A stretch of DNA of 64,000 nt from an uncultured Paludibaculum sp. GTDB taxonomy: Bacteria; Acidobacteriota; Terriglobia; Bryobacterales; Bryobacteraceae. Shown piece by piece: positions 54,092 to 63,851 of this stretch. Numbering within the stretch: the stretch's first letter is position 1; the number at the start of each line of letters is the position of its first letter. A model generated the notes under the pieces. That model was not told the origin of the DNA and did no database searches. It was given only the letters and a program-made list of their open reading frames with translations. The stretch lies in contig NZ_OY762267.1 in the NCBI RefSeq assembly GCF_963665245.1, positions 3,134,001-3,198,000 on the forward strand. Reading direction: 5' to 3'. A program made the translations under genes and the position numbers.

Positions 54092-54834
54092 TCTTCCATG
54101 TGCTCAGCATCTTCCCGGAGTTCTTCCAGGGACCGTTCGAGCATGGAGTTGTCGGACGCGCGGCCAAATCGGGTCTGCTGGAGATCAGGATCCACGATCT
54201 GCGGACGTGGACTTACGACTTCCACCGGACCGTGGACGATCGGCCGTTTGGCGGCGGTGAGGGCATGGTGCTGAAGCCGCAACCGCTGTTCGAGGCGGTA
54301 GAGGCGATTCTGCCCAACCGGGATCCGGAGCGGCAGAAGGTCGCGTTGCTTTCGGCCCAGGGGCCGGTGTTCCACCAGGGAACGGCCCGGCGGTTTTTGG
54401 AGTTGGATGAGCTGTTGCTGATCTGCGGGCGCTATGAAGGCGTCGACGAACGGGTCAGCCAGCATCTGGCCGACGAGGAGATCTCGATCGGTGATTTTGT
54501 GTTGAGCGGCGGAGAGTTAGCCGCCGCGGTAGTTGTGGACGCGGTCTCCCGGTTGATTCCGGGCGTCCTTGGCAACGAGGAATCCTCACGTCAGGAGTCG
54601 TTCTCGGCTCTCGACGGCGGGGACGAGTCTGGAATCCTCGATTGTCCGCACTACACGCGGCCGGCAACGTTTCGCGGCTGGAGCGTGCCGGAAGTTCTGC
54701 TGGGCGGAAATCATGCTGAGATCCGCAAGTGGCGCCGGCAGGCGGCATTGGAGAAAACGAAACGGCTCCGGCCGGATCTGCTGCCTTCAGAGGTGGCGGT
54801 GTCCGACCCGGATGGAGTAGTGAAGAAAGGTTAG
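54088..54834 (+). CDS. trmD: tRNA (guanine-37-N1)-methyltransferase TrmD
   Basis: 248 residues. TrmD methylates G37 next to the anticodon to prevent frameshifting. Knotted SPOUT fold: [46 protein letters not shown] and [17 protein letters not shown]. The C-terminus [22 protein letters not shown] is the tRNA-binding part. Overlaps rimM by 4 bases; rplS follows 13 bp later. Confidence 0.97.
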   Translation: MIFHVLSIFPEFFQGPFEHGVVGRAAKSGLLEIRIHDLRTWTYDFHRTVDDRPFGGGEGMVLKPQPLFEAVEAILPNRDPERQKVALLSAQGPVFHQGTARRFLELDELLLICGRYEGVDERVSQHLADEEISIGDFVLSGGELAAAVVVDAVSRLIPGVLGNEESSRQESFSALDGGDESGILDCPHYTRPATFRGWSVPEVLLGGNHAEIRKWRRQAALEKTKRLRPDLLPSEVAVSDPDGVVKKG

Positions 54835-54847
54835 AAGGAAGAAGACC

Positions 54848-55207
54848 ATGATCAGCCCCTACGTGAACAAGATCCTCAACAAGAACAAGCGCACCGATAT
54901 CCCAGTACTTCACATCGGCGACACCATTAAAGTCCACGTGAAGATCAAGGAAGGTGACAAAGAGCGGCTGCAGGTGTTCGAGGGTGTGCTGATCGCGCGC
55001 AAGAACAGCGGTCTGGGCGAGACTATCACCGTCCGTAAGATCAGCTTCGGCCAGGGCGTGGAGCGCATCTTCCCCATCCATGCGCCTGTCATCGACCACG
55101 TCGAAGTGATGCGCTCCGGCAAGGTGCGCCGCTCCAAGCTCTACTATCTCCGCGCCCTGCGCGGCAAGGCCGCCCGCCTGAAAGAGCGCGATCAGCCCAA
55201 GGGCTAG
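54848..55207 (+). CDS. rplS: 50S ribosomal protein L19
   Basis: 119 residues. L19 sits at the 30S-50S interface. Typical: [60 protein letters not shown] and [25 protein letters not shown] lies before the ATG. Normal length, no oddities. Confidence 0.97.
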   Translation: MISPYVNKILNKNKRTDIPVLHIGDTIKVHVKIKEGDKERLQVFEGVLIARKNSGLGETITVRKISFGQGVERIFPIHAPVIDHVEVMRSGKVRRSKLYYLRALRGKAARLKERDQPKG

Positions 55208-55225
55208 TTCAGGGACCCTAACTCC

Positions 55226-55840
55226 GTGCGTTGCACCAACCAACTGGAAAACGAGGTGCGACGCACGGGTTATGTCCGGATCGCTGGGGTCGATGAAGCG
55301 GGGCGGGGCTGTCTTTTCGGGCCCGTCTTTGCCGCCGCTGTCATCCTGGATCCCAGCCGGCCGGTCGAGGGCCTTGCGGACAGCAAGACGTTGACCAGTG
55401 AACGCCGTGCCGAACTCGCTGAATTGATCCGCGCTCGTGCCGCGGCCTGGGCGGTCGCTTCCGCTTCGGCCGCCGAAATCGACCAGATCAACATTCTGCA
55501 GGCGTCGCGCCTCGCCATGCGCCGCGCCGTGGAAAGTCTGAATCCGCCCTGCGATTACCTACTCGTGGACGCCACCACCATCGATTGGCCGGTTCCCCAG
55601 CAAGCTCTCATCAAGGGCGACGCCCGGGTGCGCGCCATCGCCGCCGCCTCTATTTTGGCCAAAGTCGGACGCGATGAGTGCATCGGCCAATTGGATCTTC
55701 AGTATCCAGGCTATGGTTTGGCCAGACACAAGGGCTACCCCACGGCCGAACATAAGGAGGCGCTGTGGCGCCTCGGTCCCACTGATCTGCACCGCCGCAG
55801 CTATGCTCCAGTGCTCCAGGCTCTCCAACGCACTCTATGA
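55226..55840 (+). CDS. rnhB: Ribonuclease HII
   Basis: 204 residues from a GTG at 55226. RNase HII cuts RNA-DNA hybrids and removes misplaced ribonucleotides. Active-site marks: VDEAGRGCLFGPVFAAAVI (first Asp and Glu), LADSKTLTSERR, VDATTIDW and KGDARVRAIAAASILAKVGRD. It follows rplS by 18 bp, a common order. Its stop overlaps the next small membrane protein gene by 4 bases. Confidence 0.96.
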   Translation: MRCTNQLENEVRRTGYVRIAGVDEAGRGCLFGPVFAAAVILDPSRPVEGLADSKTLTSERRAELAELIRARAAAWAVASASAAEIDQINILQASRLAMRRAVESLNPPCDYLLVDATTIDWPVPQQALIKGDARVRAIAAASILAKVGRDECIGQLDLQYPGYGLARHKGYPTAEHKEALWRLGPTDLHRRSYAPVLQALQRTL

Positions 55841-56175
55841 ATCCTGAGCTGCCCAGCCACGAAGAACCCAGGCCGTCCGACGCCGAACCGGAACTGGAGG
55901 AGGCGCGGAAAGGGCCGCCTCGCGCCACGTGGGTTGAGAAGGCCGCCGCAGTCCTTTTCTGCGTTTTTTGCATCGAATTGGGCCTGATTCTCCTGGTCTA
56001 TCCCTGGCTCGACAACTACTGGAACCGCAACTGGCTCTTCCAGCTCCGCCCCGACTGGCAGCCTCTCCTGCTCAGCCAGCAGTTCCGAGGCGCCGTCAGC
56101 GGGTTAGGGATCCTCAACATTTTCTTGGGTTTCCTTGAGGTTTTGCGCCTTTCCCGCTTCACCCGCCCGCAGTAG
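55837..56175 (+). CDS. Small membrane protein after rnhB, unknown
   Basis: 112 residues. A charged, acidic N-terminal part (SHEEPRPSDAEPELEEARK) is followed by two hydrophobic segments (AAAVLFCVFCIELGLILLVY and AVSGLGILNIFLGFLEVLRL) with an aromatic-rich loop between them (WLDNYWNRNWLFQLRP). Start overlaps the rnhB stop as ATGA, which supports real translation. No function recognised. Confidence 0.75.
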   Translation: MNPELPSHEEPRPSDAEPELEEARKGPPRATWVEKAAAVLFCVFCIELGLILLVYPWLDNYWNRNWLFQLRPDWQPLLLSQQFRGAVSGLGILNIFLGFLEVLRLSRFTRPQ

Positions 56176-56273
56176 GCTTTACTACCTCTCGGAGTAAGGC
56201 TATCTTATGATATCCCGCCGTCGATTCGCCGCCTTTTCCTCACGGAATTATTGAACTAACCCGATATTTAGGT

Positions 56274-59200
56274 GTGGTATCGCGTCTCAGGTCGCGGCTT
56301 GGTCTCACACGGCGCCGATTGGCGTTGCTGTGCGCCATCTGCTTCGTCTGGGCCTGCGGAGGCACCTGGCACCCACAATCCGGCTCCGTCGTCCACACCG
56401 CCCGCGAATTGAGGCAACTCGACCAGGACGCCCTCCAGCATCAGGTAAAGGCTGAACTGCGGGGCACTGTGACCTTTGTGGATGCTGCCTGGAAGCTGAT
56501 GTTCATTCAGGACGCCACCGGCGGCGTACGAGTGGAGAATGCAGACCAGTTGACCCGGCTGCACCCGAACCAGCAGGTGGAGGTGACGGGGCTGGCCGGC
56601 GCCGGCGGGCCCAGCCCTGTCATTATTCAGCCTACGGTGCGAATTGTGGACGAGGGTGCGCCCATCAAGGCGACGTCCATTGGGAGATCCCAACGGATTC
56701 CCGCGGAGCTGGAACATAGCCTCGTGGAACTGAACGGCGTAGTCCGTTCGGTCGAGTTGGAAGGCACGGGCCGTATCAAAGCTCGGCTGCAAATACCCGG
56801 CCGGCAGGTGAACGCCTATGTTCTGGACCACGCCGGTACCGACTTTACCGGCCTTGTGGATGCCGAAGTGCAGGCCGTCGGCGTCCTGAGCCTGACTTTC
56901 GACACTGGCGGTGAACCCACCCAGGCAAAACTGCGAGTCTCCAAGCTCTCCGATCTTAAGGTGGTCAGAAAGCCAGCAGCCGACCTCCCAATCCAGACCG
57001 TTGCCTCAGTCCTCTCGACGAGCCGAGGGAACCTGCCGGCCCATCGTGTCCGGTTGCTCGGACGGGCGGACGGGGACCAGTTCTCCGATTCCACGGGCAA
57101 GCTGCAGCTGCGGGCGGGCTTCGCGGCGCCTTCCGGCCCCACCGACGTGGCCGAGGTGCTGGGATTCCTGGATGTGGAGGATGGCCGGGTTGTCCTGAGC
57201 AACGCCGAGTTGATCCCTGTCGGCCGGGCGGCCGGTCCGGCAAACACCAGCGCGCAAAGCCGCTTGAGGCTGCTGACGAATGTTGAGCAGATCCATCACA
57301 TGCCTCCGGCCGAGGCCGCGCTGGGCTACCCGGTGCGGTTCAATGGCGTGGTCACGGTTCATGAAGTCTCGCGCCACTCTCTCTTTGTGCAGGACGCCAC
57401 CGGGGGCATCTACGTCGCCGGACACTCGCTGGATGACAGCAATCTCAATACCGGGGACTTTGTCACGGTGGAAGGCAGCACGGGGCCCGGCGAGTTCGCG
57501 CCCATTGTCGTCGCGCCCAGGATTCACCTGCTTGGCAAAGCCCCCCTGCCCCAGCCGAACAGACGGGAAGTCGACATCCTGCTCTCCGGCCGGGAGGATA
57601 GCAACTGGGTGGAAGCCCGCGGCGTTGTCCAGGCAATGCGGGTATCCGATACCGACACGACGTTCGAGCTGAACTGGGGCACGCACCGATTTGAAGCCCG
57701 CGTCCCCGGCCTGCTCAACCCACCGCACTCGCTGCTGGACGCGACAATCCGTCTGCATGGCGTCTGCGGGTCGCGTTTCAACTTCCGGCGCCAACTGGTG
57801 GGGATCTCGCTGGTGGTACCCTCGCTCAGGTTCATTACGGTGGAACAGCCGGCAGCCGATCCGTTCCTGCAGCCGGCGAAGCAGTTCAGCGAGCTGATGA
57901 GCTACGCGCCTGACGATAGTTCTGAGCATCGCGTCCGGGTCTACGGGAAGGTTGTGATGTCCAAGCCCGAAGGGCCCACCTACCTGAGCGACGAATCGTC
58001 GGGACTGGTGGTGGAGCAACACCCGAAGACGCTTCTGCACCCGGGCGACGTCGTCGATGTCGCCGGCGTGCCCCGCCCGGGCGAGTTCAGCCCCGTGATG
58101 GCCTATGCGGAGCTGCGTCTGATCCGCTCCAGCCAGCCACCACGGCCACAGCACGTAACCGCGGACCAGGCTCTGGAAGACGCGCACGACCTGCAGTTCG
58201 TCGAACTGGATGCGTTTCTGGTCGACAAGGTCGTCACCCAGACGGACCAGACGCTGGTGATGCAGGCGGGCCGTGTCCTGTTTCCCGCCAGTCTGGACCT
58301 GTCCGTCAGAATGCCACCGCTGGAGCGAGGCAGCCTCCTCCGGCTGCGCGGAATCTGCTCCATCAAGGCGGATGGCACCGAGGACCTGCGCCCGCAGTCA
58401 TTCTCCCTCCTCCTGGGGAGTGCAAGCGATGTCCAGGTGCTACAGACGGCGCCCTGGTGGACGGTTCAAAGGACCCTACAAGGTCTGGGCCTCTTCGGGC
58501 TGGTGGCGCTACTGGCACTGGCCTGGGTCTTCATCCTGCGCCGCCGGGTGCGGCAGCAGACCCAGATCATCCAGGTAAAATTGACGCAGGAAGAAGCCCT
58601 GAAAGAAGCCGCTGAAGCCGCCAGCCGCGCCAAGAGCGAGTTTCTGGCCAGTATGAGCCACGAAATCCGCACCCCCATGAACGGCGTGCTGGGCATGACG
58701 GAACTCGTGCTGGACACCAACCTGGCCAAGGAGCAGCGCGAGTACCTTGAGCTGGTCAAGGACTCCGCCGACGGCCTGCTGACGGTGATCAACGACATCC
58801 TGGATTTCTCCAAGATCGAAGCCGGAAAGATAGAACTCGAACAGATAGAGTTCGACCTGCACGACAGCATTCACACCGTACTGCAGACCTTCGCTTTGCG
58901 GGCGCATGCCAAGGATCTTGAACTGCTCAGCGACTTCGAAACAGGCTTGCCGAATGTCGTGACGGGCGACGCCGCCCGCCTGCGGCAGGTGCTGGTGAAT
59001 CTGTTGGGCAACGCCTTGAAGTTCACCGCCACGGGCGAAGTGGAACTGAAGGCCATGGTGGACTCGCGAGACCCGGACACGGACGATTGCGTGCTCCACT
59101 TTGCCGTGCGCGACACGGGCATCGGCATTGCCGCCGACAAGCAGGAAGTGATATTTGAGGCCTTCTCGCAGGCCGACAACTCGACCACGCGCATGTTCGG

Positions 59201-60260
59201 CGGAACGGGCCTCGGACTGGCCATCTCGGGCCGGCTGGTGCAGATGATGGGCGGGCGCTTGTGGGTCGAAAGCTCGCAGGACGAGGGCAGCACGTTCCAT
59301 TTCACGGCCAGAGTGAGGGAATCCAGAGCGGCCGCATCGCCCGAACCGGAATCAACCTATCCCTTATCCGGTGTCCGCGTGCTGGTGGTGGATGACAACT
59401 CCACCAACCGCCGGATTCTGGACGTCACTCTCAACAGTTGGAAGATGTATCCCACCCTGGTGAGCGACGCCGTCTCGGCGCTGGCGGAGTTGCGCCGCGC
59501 CTATCAATGCGGGGAGCCTTATCCACTGTTGCTGACGGACGGTCATATGCCGCGCATGGACGGCTTCACTATGGTTGGCTGCGTCCGCCAGGATGAGCGG
59601 CTCAGCGCCACTTCCATCGTGATTCTCACCTCGGCCGGCAAGCCGGGTGATGTTGCGCGTTGCCGAGAGCTCGACGTAGACTCCTACCTCACCAAGCCGG
59701 TGAGGCGCTCAGAGCTGAAGGGAATCCTGGGACGCGTCCTCTCCGCCCGCGCGGCGGCACGCGCTGCCGTCCCCGCCAGCGGTCCGGTGACCGTCGCCCC
59801 GCCTATCTCCGACGGCCCGGCCCAACGTCGATTCTCTGAGTCGCTCGCCGGGCTGCACATTCTGCTCGCCGAAGACAACGCCATCAATCAGAGGCTGGCC
59901 GTGCAGTTCCTGGAGAAGCGTGGTTGCCATGTTACCGTGGCGTCGAACGGGCAACTCGCCGTCGAGGCGATGCGCAAACAACGGTTCGCAATGATTCTGA
60001 TGGATGCCGAGATGCCTGTCATGGATGGCCTGCAGGCAACCGCCGCCATCCGCGAATGGGAGAGACACGAAGGGGGCCACATCCCCATCGTGGCCATGAC
60101 GGCCAACGCCATGGAGGGCGACCGCGATCGCTGCCTGAACGCGGGCATGGACGGCTATATCGCCAAACCCATTCGCCTGACGGAGTTCCATGCGGTCATC
60201 GAATCTTTCGCGCGCGCCTCGGCGGGCGAAGAGCCCCAGACCGCCCTGGAATCGAACTGA
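56274..60260 (+). CDS. Hybrid sensor histidine kinase with about seven beta-rich sensor repeats and two receiver domains
   Basis: 1328 residues from a GTG. After a signal/anchor ([16 protein letters not shown]) comes a ~700-residue extracytoplasmic region of OB-fold-like repeats, each a run such as [20 protein letters not shown] + [31 protein letters not shown] + [10 protein letters not shown], and [21 protein letters not shown] count about seven. A membrane helix lies near residue 740 ([16 protein letters not shown]). Then HisKA with His796 ([12 protein letters not shown]), a catalytic domain ([20 protein letters not shown]), and two receivers with Asp1089 ([14 protein letters not shown]) and Asp1244 ([13 protein letters not shown]). 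No output domain, so it must pass phosphate to another protein. Ligand unknown. Confidence 0.93.
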   Translation: MVSRLRSRLGLTRRRLALLCAICFVWACGGTWHPQSGSVVHTARELRQLDQDALQHQVKAELRGTVTFVDAAWKLMFIQDATGGVRVENADQLTRLHPNQQVEVTGLAGAGGPSPVIIQPTVRIVDEGAPIKATSIGRSQRIPAELEHSLVELNGVVRSVELEGTGRIKARLQIPGRQVNAYVLDHAGTDFTGLVDAEVQAVGVLSLTFDTGGEPTQAKLRVSKLSDLKVVRKPAADLPIQTVASVLSTSRGNLPAHRVRLLGRADGDQFSDSTGKLQLRAGFAAPSGPTDVAEVLGFLDVEDGRVVLSNAELIPVGRAAGPANTSAQSRLRLLTNVEQIHHMPPAEAALGYPVRFNGVVTVHEVSRHSLFVQDATGGIYVAGHSLDDSNLNTGDFVTVEGSTGPGEFAPIVVAPRIHLLGKAPLPQPNRREVDILLSGREDSNWVEARGVVQAMRVSDTDTTFELNWGTHRFEARVPGLLNPPHSLLDATIRLHGVCGSRFNFRRQLVGISLVVPSLRFITVEQPAADPFLQPAKQFSELMSYAPDDSSEHRVRVYGKVVMSKPEGPTYLSDESSGLVVEQHPKTLLHPGDVVDVAGVPRPGEFSPVMAYAELRLIRSSQPPRPQHVTADQALEDAHDLQFVELDAFLVDKVVTQTDQTLVMQAGRVLFPASLDLSVRMPPLERGSLLRLRGICSIKADGTEDLRPQSFSLLLGSASDVQVLQTAPWWTVQRTLQGLGLFGLVALLALAWVFILRRRVRQQTQIIQVKLTQEEALKEAAEAASRAKSEFLASMSHEIRTPMNGVLGMTELVLDTNLAKEQREYLELVKDSADGLLTVINDILDFSKIEAGKIELEQIEFDLHDSIHTVLQTFALRAHAKDLELLSDFETGLPNVVTGDAARLRQVLVNLLGNALKFTATGEVELKAMVDSRDPDTDDCVLHFAVRDTGIGIAADKQEVIFEAFSQADNSTTRMFGGTGLGLAISGRLVQMMGGRLWVESSQDEGSTFHFTARVRESRAAASPEPESTYPLSGVRVLVVDDNSTNRRILDVTLNSWKMYPTLVSDAVSALAELRRAYQCGEPYPLLLTDGHMPRMDGFTMVGCVRQDERLSATSIVILTSAGKPGDVARCRELDVDSYLTKPVRRSELKGILGRVLSARAAARAAVPASGPVTVAPPISDGPAQRRFSESLAGLHILLAEDNAINQRLAVQFLEKRGCHVTVASNGQLAVEAMRKQRFAMILMDAEMPVMDGLQATAAIREWERHEGGHIPIVAMTANAMEGDRDRCLNAGMDGYIAKPIRLTEFHAVIESFARASAGEEPQTALESN

Positions 60261-60302
60261 GAGCGGCGAAGTGAGCGCCGCGGGCGCGCTCACCTCCACA
60301 CT

Positions 60303-61418
60303 TCACTTGATGGTCACCAGGTTGGTGAGCAGACCGGCCAGGCCGTCATTGACGGTGACACGGTCGACCTTCTCAACCACCCGCTCCAGCGTCTCCAGCT
60401 CCTTGAGCCGCACCAGCAGCGGGTTCTCCTCCATCAACCGCGCGGTGTTCAACAGCGACCGTGTGGCCGCGGTCTCCTCCCGCCGGCGGATGATGTTGGC
60501 CTGCGCCTGCTTCTCCGCGGTGACAACCTGATTGAGAATGTCGCGGACCTCGCCGGGCAGGATGATGTCCTTCAGAGCGATGGCCCCCACGCGCAGGCCG
60601 CAGACAGCCAGCTCCTCACGAACATCCTGGGCCACGATCTCGTCGACATCGGTCTTGTCGGCCAGGATCTCGTCGAGAGTCCGGCGCCCCAGCGTCCGGC
60701 GCACGGCCAGTTGCAGGGCGCGGTAGAGCAGCGCGGCCGGATCCTTGGCGATGCGGGCCGCCTGGACCGGGTCGGCTACCTGATACTCGGCCGAGATGTT
60801 CACCCGCAGCGTGACCTTGTCGCGCGAGAGAATCTCCTGGCCGGCAATTTCCATGGTCTGGCGCCGCAGATCGACCGTGTCGATGCGCGGGCCCGAGGCG
60901 TTCCAGAAGGCATACTTTCCGGCGCCCAGAGTGCGAGCGAACTTGTTGTCGAGATACAGCAGCCCGGCCTGGCCCTCCGCCACGCGTGCCGTAGTCACGG
61001 GCGCGGCGGAGCCCAGGCGCTCCAGGGCCGGCAGCTTGGCCGCCGGAACCTCAGGCGTGTCGATCACCACAACGAGTTCCGCCGTAACCTCGGCTTCGCC
61101 CTTCCAGTACAGCGCCCGGCGTGCGGGCGGCAGGACATGGATCAGGCGGCCGTCGGCCGAGACCATCGCCACTTCCACGTCGCTGGTCTCCACCAGAACG
61201 AAGAAGCGGTCGACGAGGTCCCGTCGCTGATTCAACAGGAACCGGTTCCACTCGCTCTCGAAGACCAGACCGTCGGTGCGGCACACCACCGTCTCCAACC
61301 GCGTCAGCGGAGAGACGAACAGGTTGTACTCGCCGGGTCCGAGGATGGTGTCGAAGCGGCCGTCACGGATCACGAGGATCCGCTCCCGGTCGCCGGCGAC
61401 AATGCGCTTCCAGAACAT
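60303..61418 (-). CDS. Slipin/SPFH-family protein
   Basis: 371 residues from the ATG at 61418, 4 bases after GGAGGTGA; a GTG two codons earlier lies inside that ribosome site and is unlikely to be used. Unlike most slipins there is no N-terminal membrane helix; the sequence opens with FWKRIVAGDRERILVIRDGRF. The SPFH domain covers VVTAELVVVIDTPE in near form and TLRVNISAEYQVADPVQAARI, then the coiled coil AEKQAQANIIRRREETAATR and a short C-terminus. SPFH proteins form ring-like scaffolds on membranes. This is the second SPFH gene of the window; here it stands alone, tail to tail with the hybrid kinase. Confidence 0.87.
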   Translation of the reverse strand: MFWKRIVAGDRERILVIRDGRFDTILGPGEYNLFVSPLTRLETVVCRTDGLVFESEWNRFLLNQRRDLVDRFFVLVETSDVEVAMVSADGRLIHVLPPARRALYWKGEAEVTAELVVVIDTPEVPAAKLPALERLGSAAPVTTARVAEGQAGLLYLDNKFARTLGAGKYAFWNASGPRIDTVDLRRQTMEIAGQEILSRDKVTLRVNISAEYQVADPVQAARIAKDPAALLYRALQLAVRRTLGRRTLDEILADKTDVDEIVAQDVREELAVCGLRVGAIALKDIILPGEVRDILNQVVTAEKQAQANIIRRREETAATRSLLNTARLMEENPLLVRLKELETLERVVEKVDRVTVNDGLAGLLTNLVTIK

Positions 61419-61521
61419 ACTCACCTCCTAAAAAGAAAAACAAACCCCAGGCGCAGTTCCGCGACCGCCTAGCGGGCGAAAATTCGACGGCGGATTATCC
61501 GAATAAGTTGACCGGAATTGC

Positions 61522-61545
61522 AGTGGAAATCTGTAAACTTCCACT
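61522..61545. repeat. Inverted repeat upstream of the slipin gene
   Basis: AGTGGAA (61522-61528) and TTCCACT (61539-61545) enclose 10 bases and form a perfect 7-bp stem. It lies in the 300-base region between the tRNA and the slipin start and could be a regulator site or a weak terminator. Otherwise this stretch (61419-61720) contains no gene that I can see. Confidence 0.4.
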
Positions 61546-61720
61546 AACTTTACCGGCCGCTTGAAACGGCCTGGTCCGCCGACTGATGTCTTCGCGCTAA
61601 GCGAAGCAGCCGCTGCCTTCTCCGCGTTCGAACCCACCCGAAGGAGGATCCTGTACGGTTCCGGCTGGAACCAGCGCCTGGGGTCAGTGTTGTGTGCTTG
61701 GCGGGCCTTGTGGGGCCCTT

Positions 61721-61795
61721 TGGCTGTGATAGCGGGATTCGAACCCGCAACTTCCGGATTATTAGTCCGTTGCTCTACCCTTGAGCTATATCCAT
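61721..61795 (-). tRNA. tRNA-like gene, anticodon AAU (Ile?), encoded CCA, poor acceptor stem
   Basis: On the minus strand the D-arm (GCTC...GAGC), anticodon arm (loop CTAATAA, anticodon AAT at 61761-61763), five-base variable loop and T-arm (GCGGG-TTCGAAT-CCCGC) are all in place, followed by a discriminator G and an encoded CCA. The acceptor strands ATGGATA and TATCACA pair only at the four inner positions; the three outer pairs are mismatched, and the anticodon stem has an A27-G43 mismatch. An AAU anticodon is rare in bacteria, where isoleucine tRNA normally has GAU. It may be a real but unusual tRNA or a decaying copy. Confidence 0.75.
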
Positions 61796-61912
61796 GGTGG
61801 ATAGACGGACCATGCCGGTATGCGGTACTTCAGGGAAGCCGCACCAGAGAGGGTATGTGAACCTCGACTTGTGGCAATGATTCGTCATAGGCGTGTGCCT
61901 CTATCCTTTGCA

Positions 61913-61941
61913 AGGATAAAAGAACGGCGAGGATAAGTCAA
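61913..61941 (-). promoter_or_regulatory. Sigma-70 promoter for the tRNA
   Basis: On the minus strand TTGACT (61936-61941) and TATCCT (61913-61918) are separated by exactly 17 bases and point at the tRNA, about 110 bases downstream. The -10 lies inside a palindrome TATCCTT-TGC-AAGGATA (61902-61918), which could be a control site. Confidence 0.6.
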
Positions 61942-61965
61942 CAACGCGGTGAAAATATTTTTAAA

Positions 61966-63012
61966 TTACGCCGCGCATGCATCTTCGAATTTCGGCGCAA
62001 AGCGGAGCGAGTTGCCGTCCGGCCCCACGTCCACGGTAAGCATCTCGCCCGGCTCCGCCGCCTGGTCCAGGACAAGCCTTGCCAGGGGCTGGATCAGGTG
62101 ACGGTGGATCACCCGCTTCAACTCCCTGGCGCCATATTCCGAGCTGGTGCCGCGCTCAATCAGGAATTCACGAGCCGCCCACGTCAAGGAAAGCCGGAAC
62201 CCGGCCGGCCCCAGCCGCGTGTCGATGTGCCGCGCCAGCACTTCCAGTTGCAGGTCGAGAATCTGCTCGACCGCCGCGCGATCCAGCGGCTGGTAGGTAA
62301 GGATCGCGTCCACGCGGTTCACAAACTCGGGCGAGAATCGCTTGCGGACCGCCGCCAGCCCCAGGCTCCGCAAGGCCTTCGAACTGGCGCCTCGCGGCAG
62401 GGCCGCCGCCAGGCCAAAGCGGTCCTGGACCTCGGCCATCATCGCCCGCGCCCCAAGGTTCGACGTCATGAAGATCAGGCTGCGCTCGAAGTTCACTGTG
62501 GTGTTGTCGCCCAGTTTCAGCGATGCCTTGTCCAGCACGCCCAGCAGCAGCCGGGTCATCGACGGCGCCGCCTTCTCAATCTCATCCAGCAGGACGATGG
62601 ACAGGCCGCTACGTTCGCTCGCCACGGCATTCAGCTTCTGCTGGCTCACCATCGGCTGCGTCTCGCGATGACCCAGATAGCCGGGCGGCGCCCCAATCAA
62701 CTTCGCGACCTCGTGCTCCAGCTGAAACTCACCGCAGTCGATGCGCAGCACATGACGCTCGCTGCCGTGCAGTGTCTCCGCCAGAGCCTCCACCGTCCGG
62801 GTTTTGCCCGTACCAGTTGGTCCGAGCAACAGGAATACGCCCGCCGGGCGCCCGGCCGGAGCGAGCCCCGCCTCGAACAGCTCGACGTAAGGCACAATCT
62901 CGTCGATGGCCTCTGTCTGGCCCACAATCCGCCGCCGCAGCCGGGCAGCCAAGTCATTCAAGCCCTCCGCACCTAACCCGCGGGGCCGTATCGAATTCAA
63001 TGAAGCGCGCAT
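61966..63012 (-). CDS. Stand-alone Clp-type AAA+ ATPase (single AAA-2 domain)
   Basis: 348 residues, equal to only the second AAA module of ClpB/ClpC: Walker A GPTGTGKT (64-71), Walker [12 protein letters not shown], sensor 1 IFMTSNLGA, arginine-finger region FSPEFVNRVD, sensor 2 GARELKRVIHR. A pore-type loop appears as GAPPGYLGHRE, near the GYVG loop of unfoldases. There is no N-domain and no first AAA domain, and I see no clear ClpP-binding tripeptide. It may be an unfoldase with its own adaptor. No partner gene is adjacent; the tRNA and infA flank it. Confidence 0.88.
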   Translation of the reverse strand: MRASLNSIRPRGLGAEGLNDLAARLRRRIVGQTEAIDEIVPYVELFEAGLAPAGRPAGVFLLLGPTGTGKTRTVEALAETLHGSERHVLRIDCGEFQLEHEVAKLIGAPPGYLGHRETQPMVSQQKLNAVASERSGLSIVLLDEIEKAAPSMTRLLLGVLDKASLKLGDNTTVNFERSLIFMTSNLGARAMMAEVQDRFGLAAALPRGASSKALRSLGLAAVRKRFSPEFVNRVDAILTYQPLDRAAVEQILDLQLEVLARHIDTRLGPAGFRLSLTWAAREFLIERGTSSEYGARELKRVIHRHLIQPLARLVLDQAAEPGEMLTVDVGPDGNSLRFAPKFEDACAA

Positions 63013-63355
63013 GGAACCGTCTTCTTTCTCCGTGCGCAGTGTACTCCCGGGTCACCAACAAACCCGGTCTGGCAAGACCTGGGACCCGTCTCTTAGCGGA
63101 AATTAATGAGAACAATCAAAGTTTTTGAAATCAGGGACTTGTGCGCACACCACGGGCACACAAGGGGCGATCTCACAGGAATTTTTGAGAGCGTGTGACC
63201 GGTCCGGCGGATCCGGTCAGTTCTGTGGAGATGCGCCGCTCTCAAAGGCTAAGCGAAGGGCAGCCTTCAGCCGCAAGCGGCCAGGCAAAACCCTCCCCGC
63301 GCCTGACAAGACATCAGGCGGAGCGGCTGGATTGAAATGGGGGGCTGATTGAGGA
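63013..63355. other. 343-base intergenic region between infA and the AAA+ gene
   Basis: I see no gene here. It contains an A/T-rich patch around 63105-63135 (AATTAATGAG...AGTTTTTGAAAT), which could hold the promoter of the AAA+ gene, and a perfect 7-bp hairpin CGCCTGA-CAAGACA-TCAGGCG (63299-63319) that could end infA transcription on the minus strand. The rest has no repeat or recognised RNA. Confidence 0.4.
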
Positions 63356-63574
63356 CTATTTGTGGCGGTACGTGATGCGGCCCTTGGTGAGGTCATAGGG
63401 AGACATCTCCAAGGTGACGCGATCGCCGGCCAGAACACGAATCCGGTTGCGGCGCAGCTTGCCGGCCAGGTGAGCCAGCACCAAACGCTCCGCATCCAAC
63501 TGAACACTAAATAGCCCGCTGGGAAACTTTTCCACCACCGTGCCAGTCACTTCAATGCAATCTTCTTTACTCAT
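63356..63574 (-). CDS. infA: Translation initiation factor IF-1
   Basis: 72 residues, an S1-type OB fold: [62 protein letters not shown]-1 blocks the A site of the 30S subunit during initiation. The ATG at 63574 has GGAGG 3 bases upstream of ACG; a frame extension to 63628 is non-family. It is a stand-alone gene here, away from the large ribosomal operons; a -10-like TATACT lies on the minus strand at 63633-63638. Confidence 0.96.
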   Translation of the reverse strand: MSKEDCIEVTGTVVEKFPSGLFSVQLDAERLVLAHLAGKLRRNRIRVLAGDRVTLEMSPYDLTKGRITYRHK

Positions 63575-63851
63575 CGTCCTCCAGACGCCATAAATACGCA
63601 CACCTCCCCCATCGCGGGGACCGTGCATTTCAAGTATAGCCTAGAAAGCGGCGCACGCCTTTCGTCCCAGGCCCACCCCAATCCCATCAAGAACGGCCCT
63701 GCCAGGCCGATACGAGGGGTTGAAGAGTCGACCCCAAAGAAGTCGCTGGCGCGCGCCGACAGGCTCCAGTACGCCCGGATGCAGATCCAGTCCTTTCCCG
63801 GTCCGCCTCCAGCGGAGGAGTCTGCTAGGATCTGGATGGGAAGTTTGATCG

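Noticed and set aside
61620..61665. Second tRNA (TTCGAAC on the minus strand near 61624-61640)
   Set aside because: Flanking bases do not form a T-stem, and no D-arm or anticodon arm can be placed.
61700..61966. Mobile element or attachment site at the tRNA
   Set aside because: No integrase, direct repeat of the tRNA 3' end or change in gene type was seen on either side.
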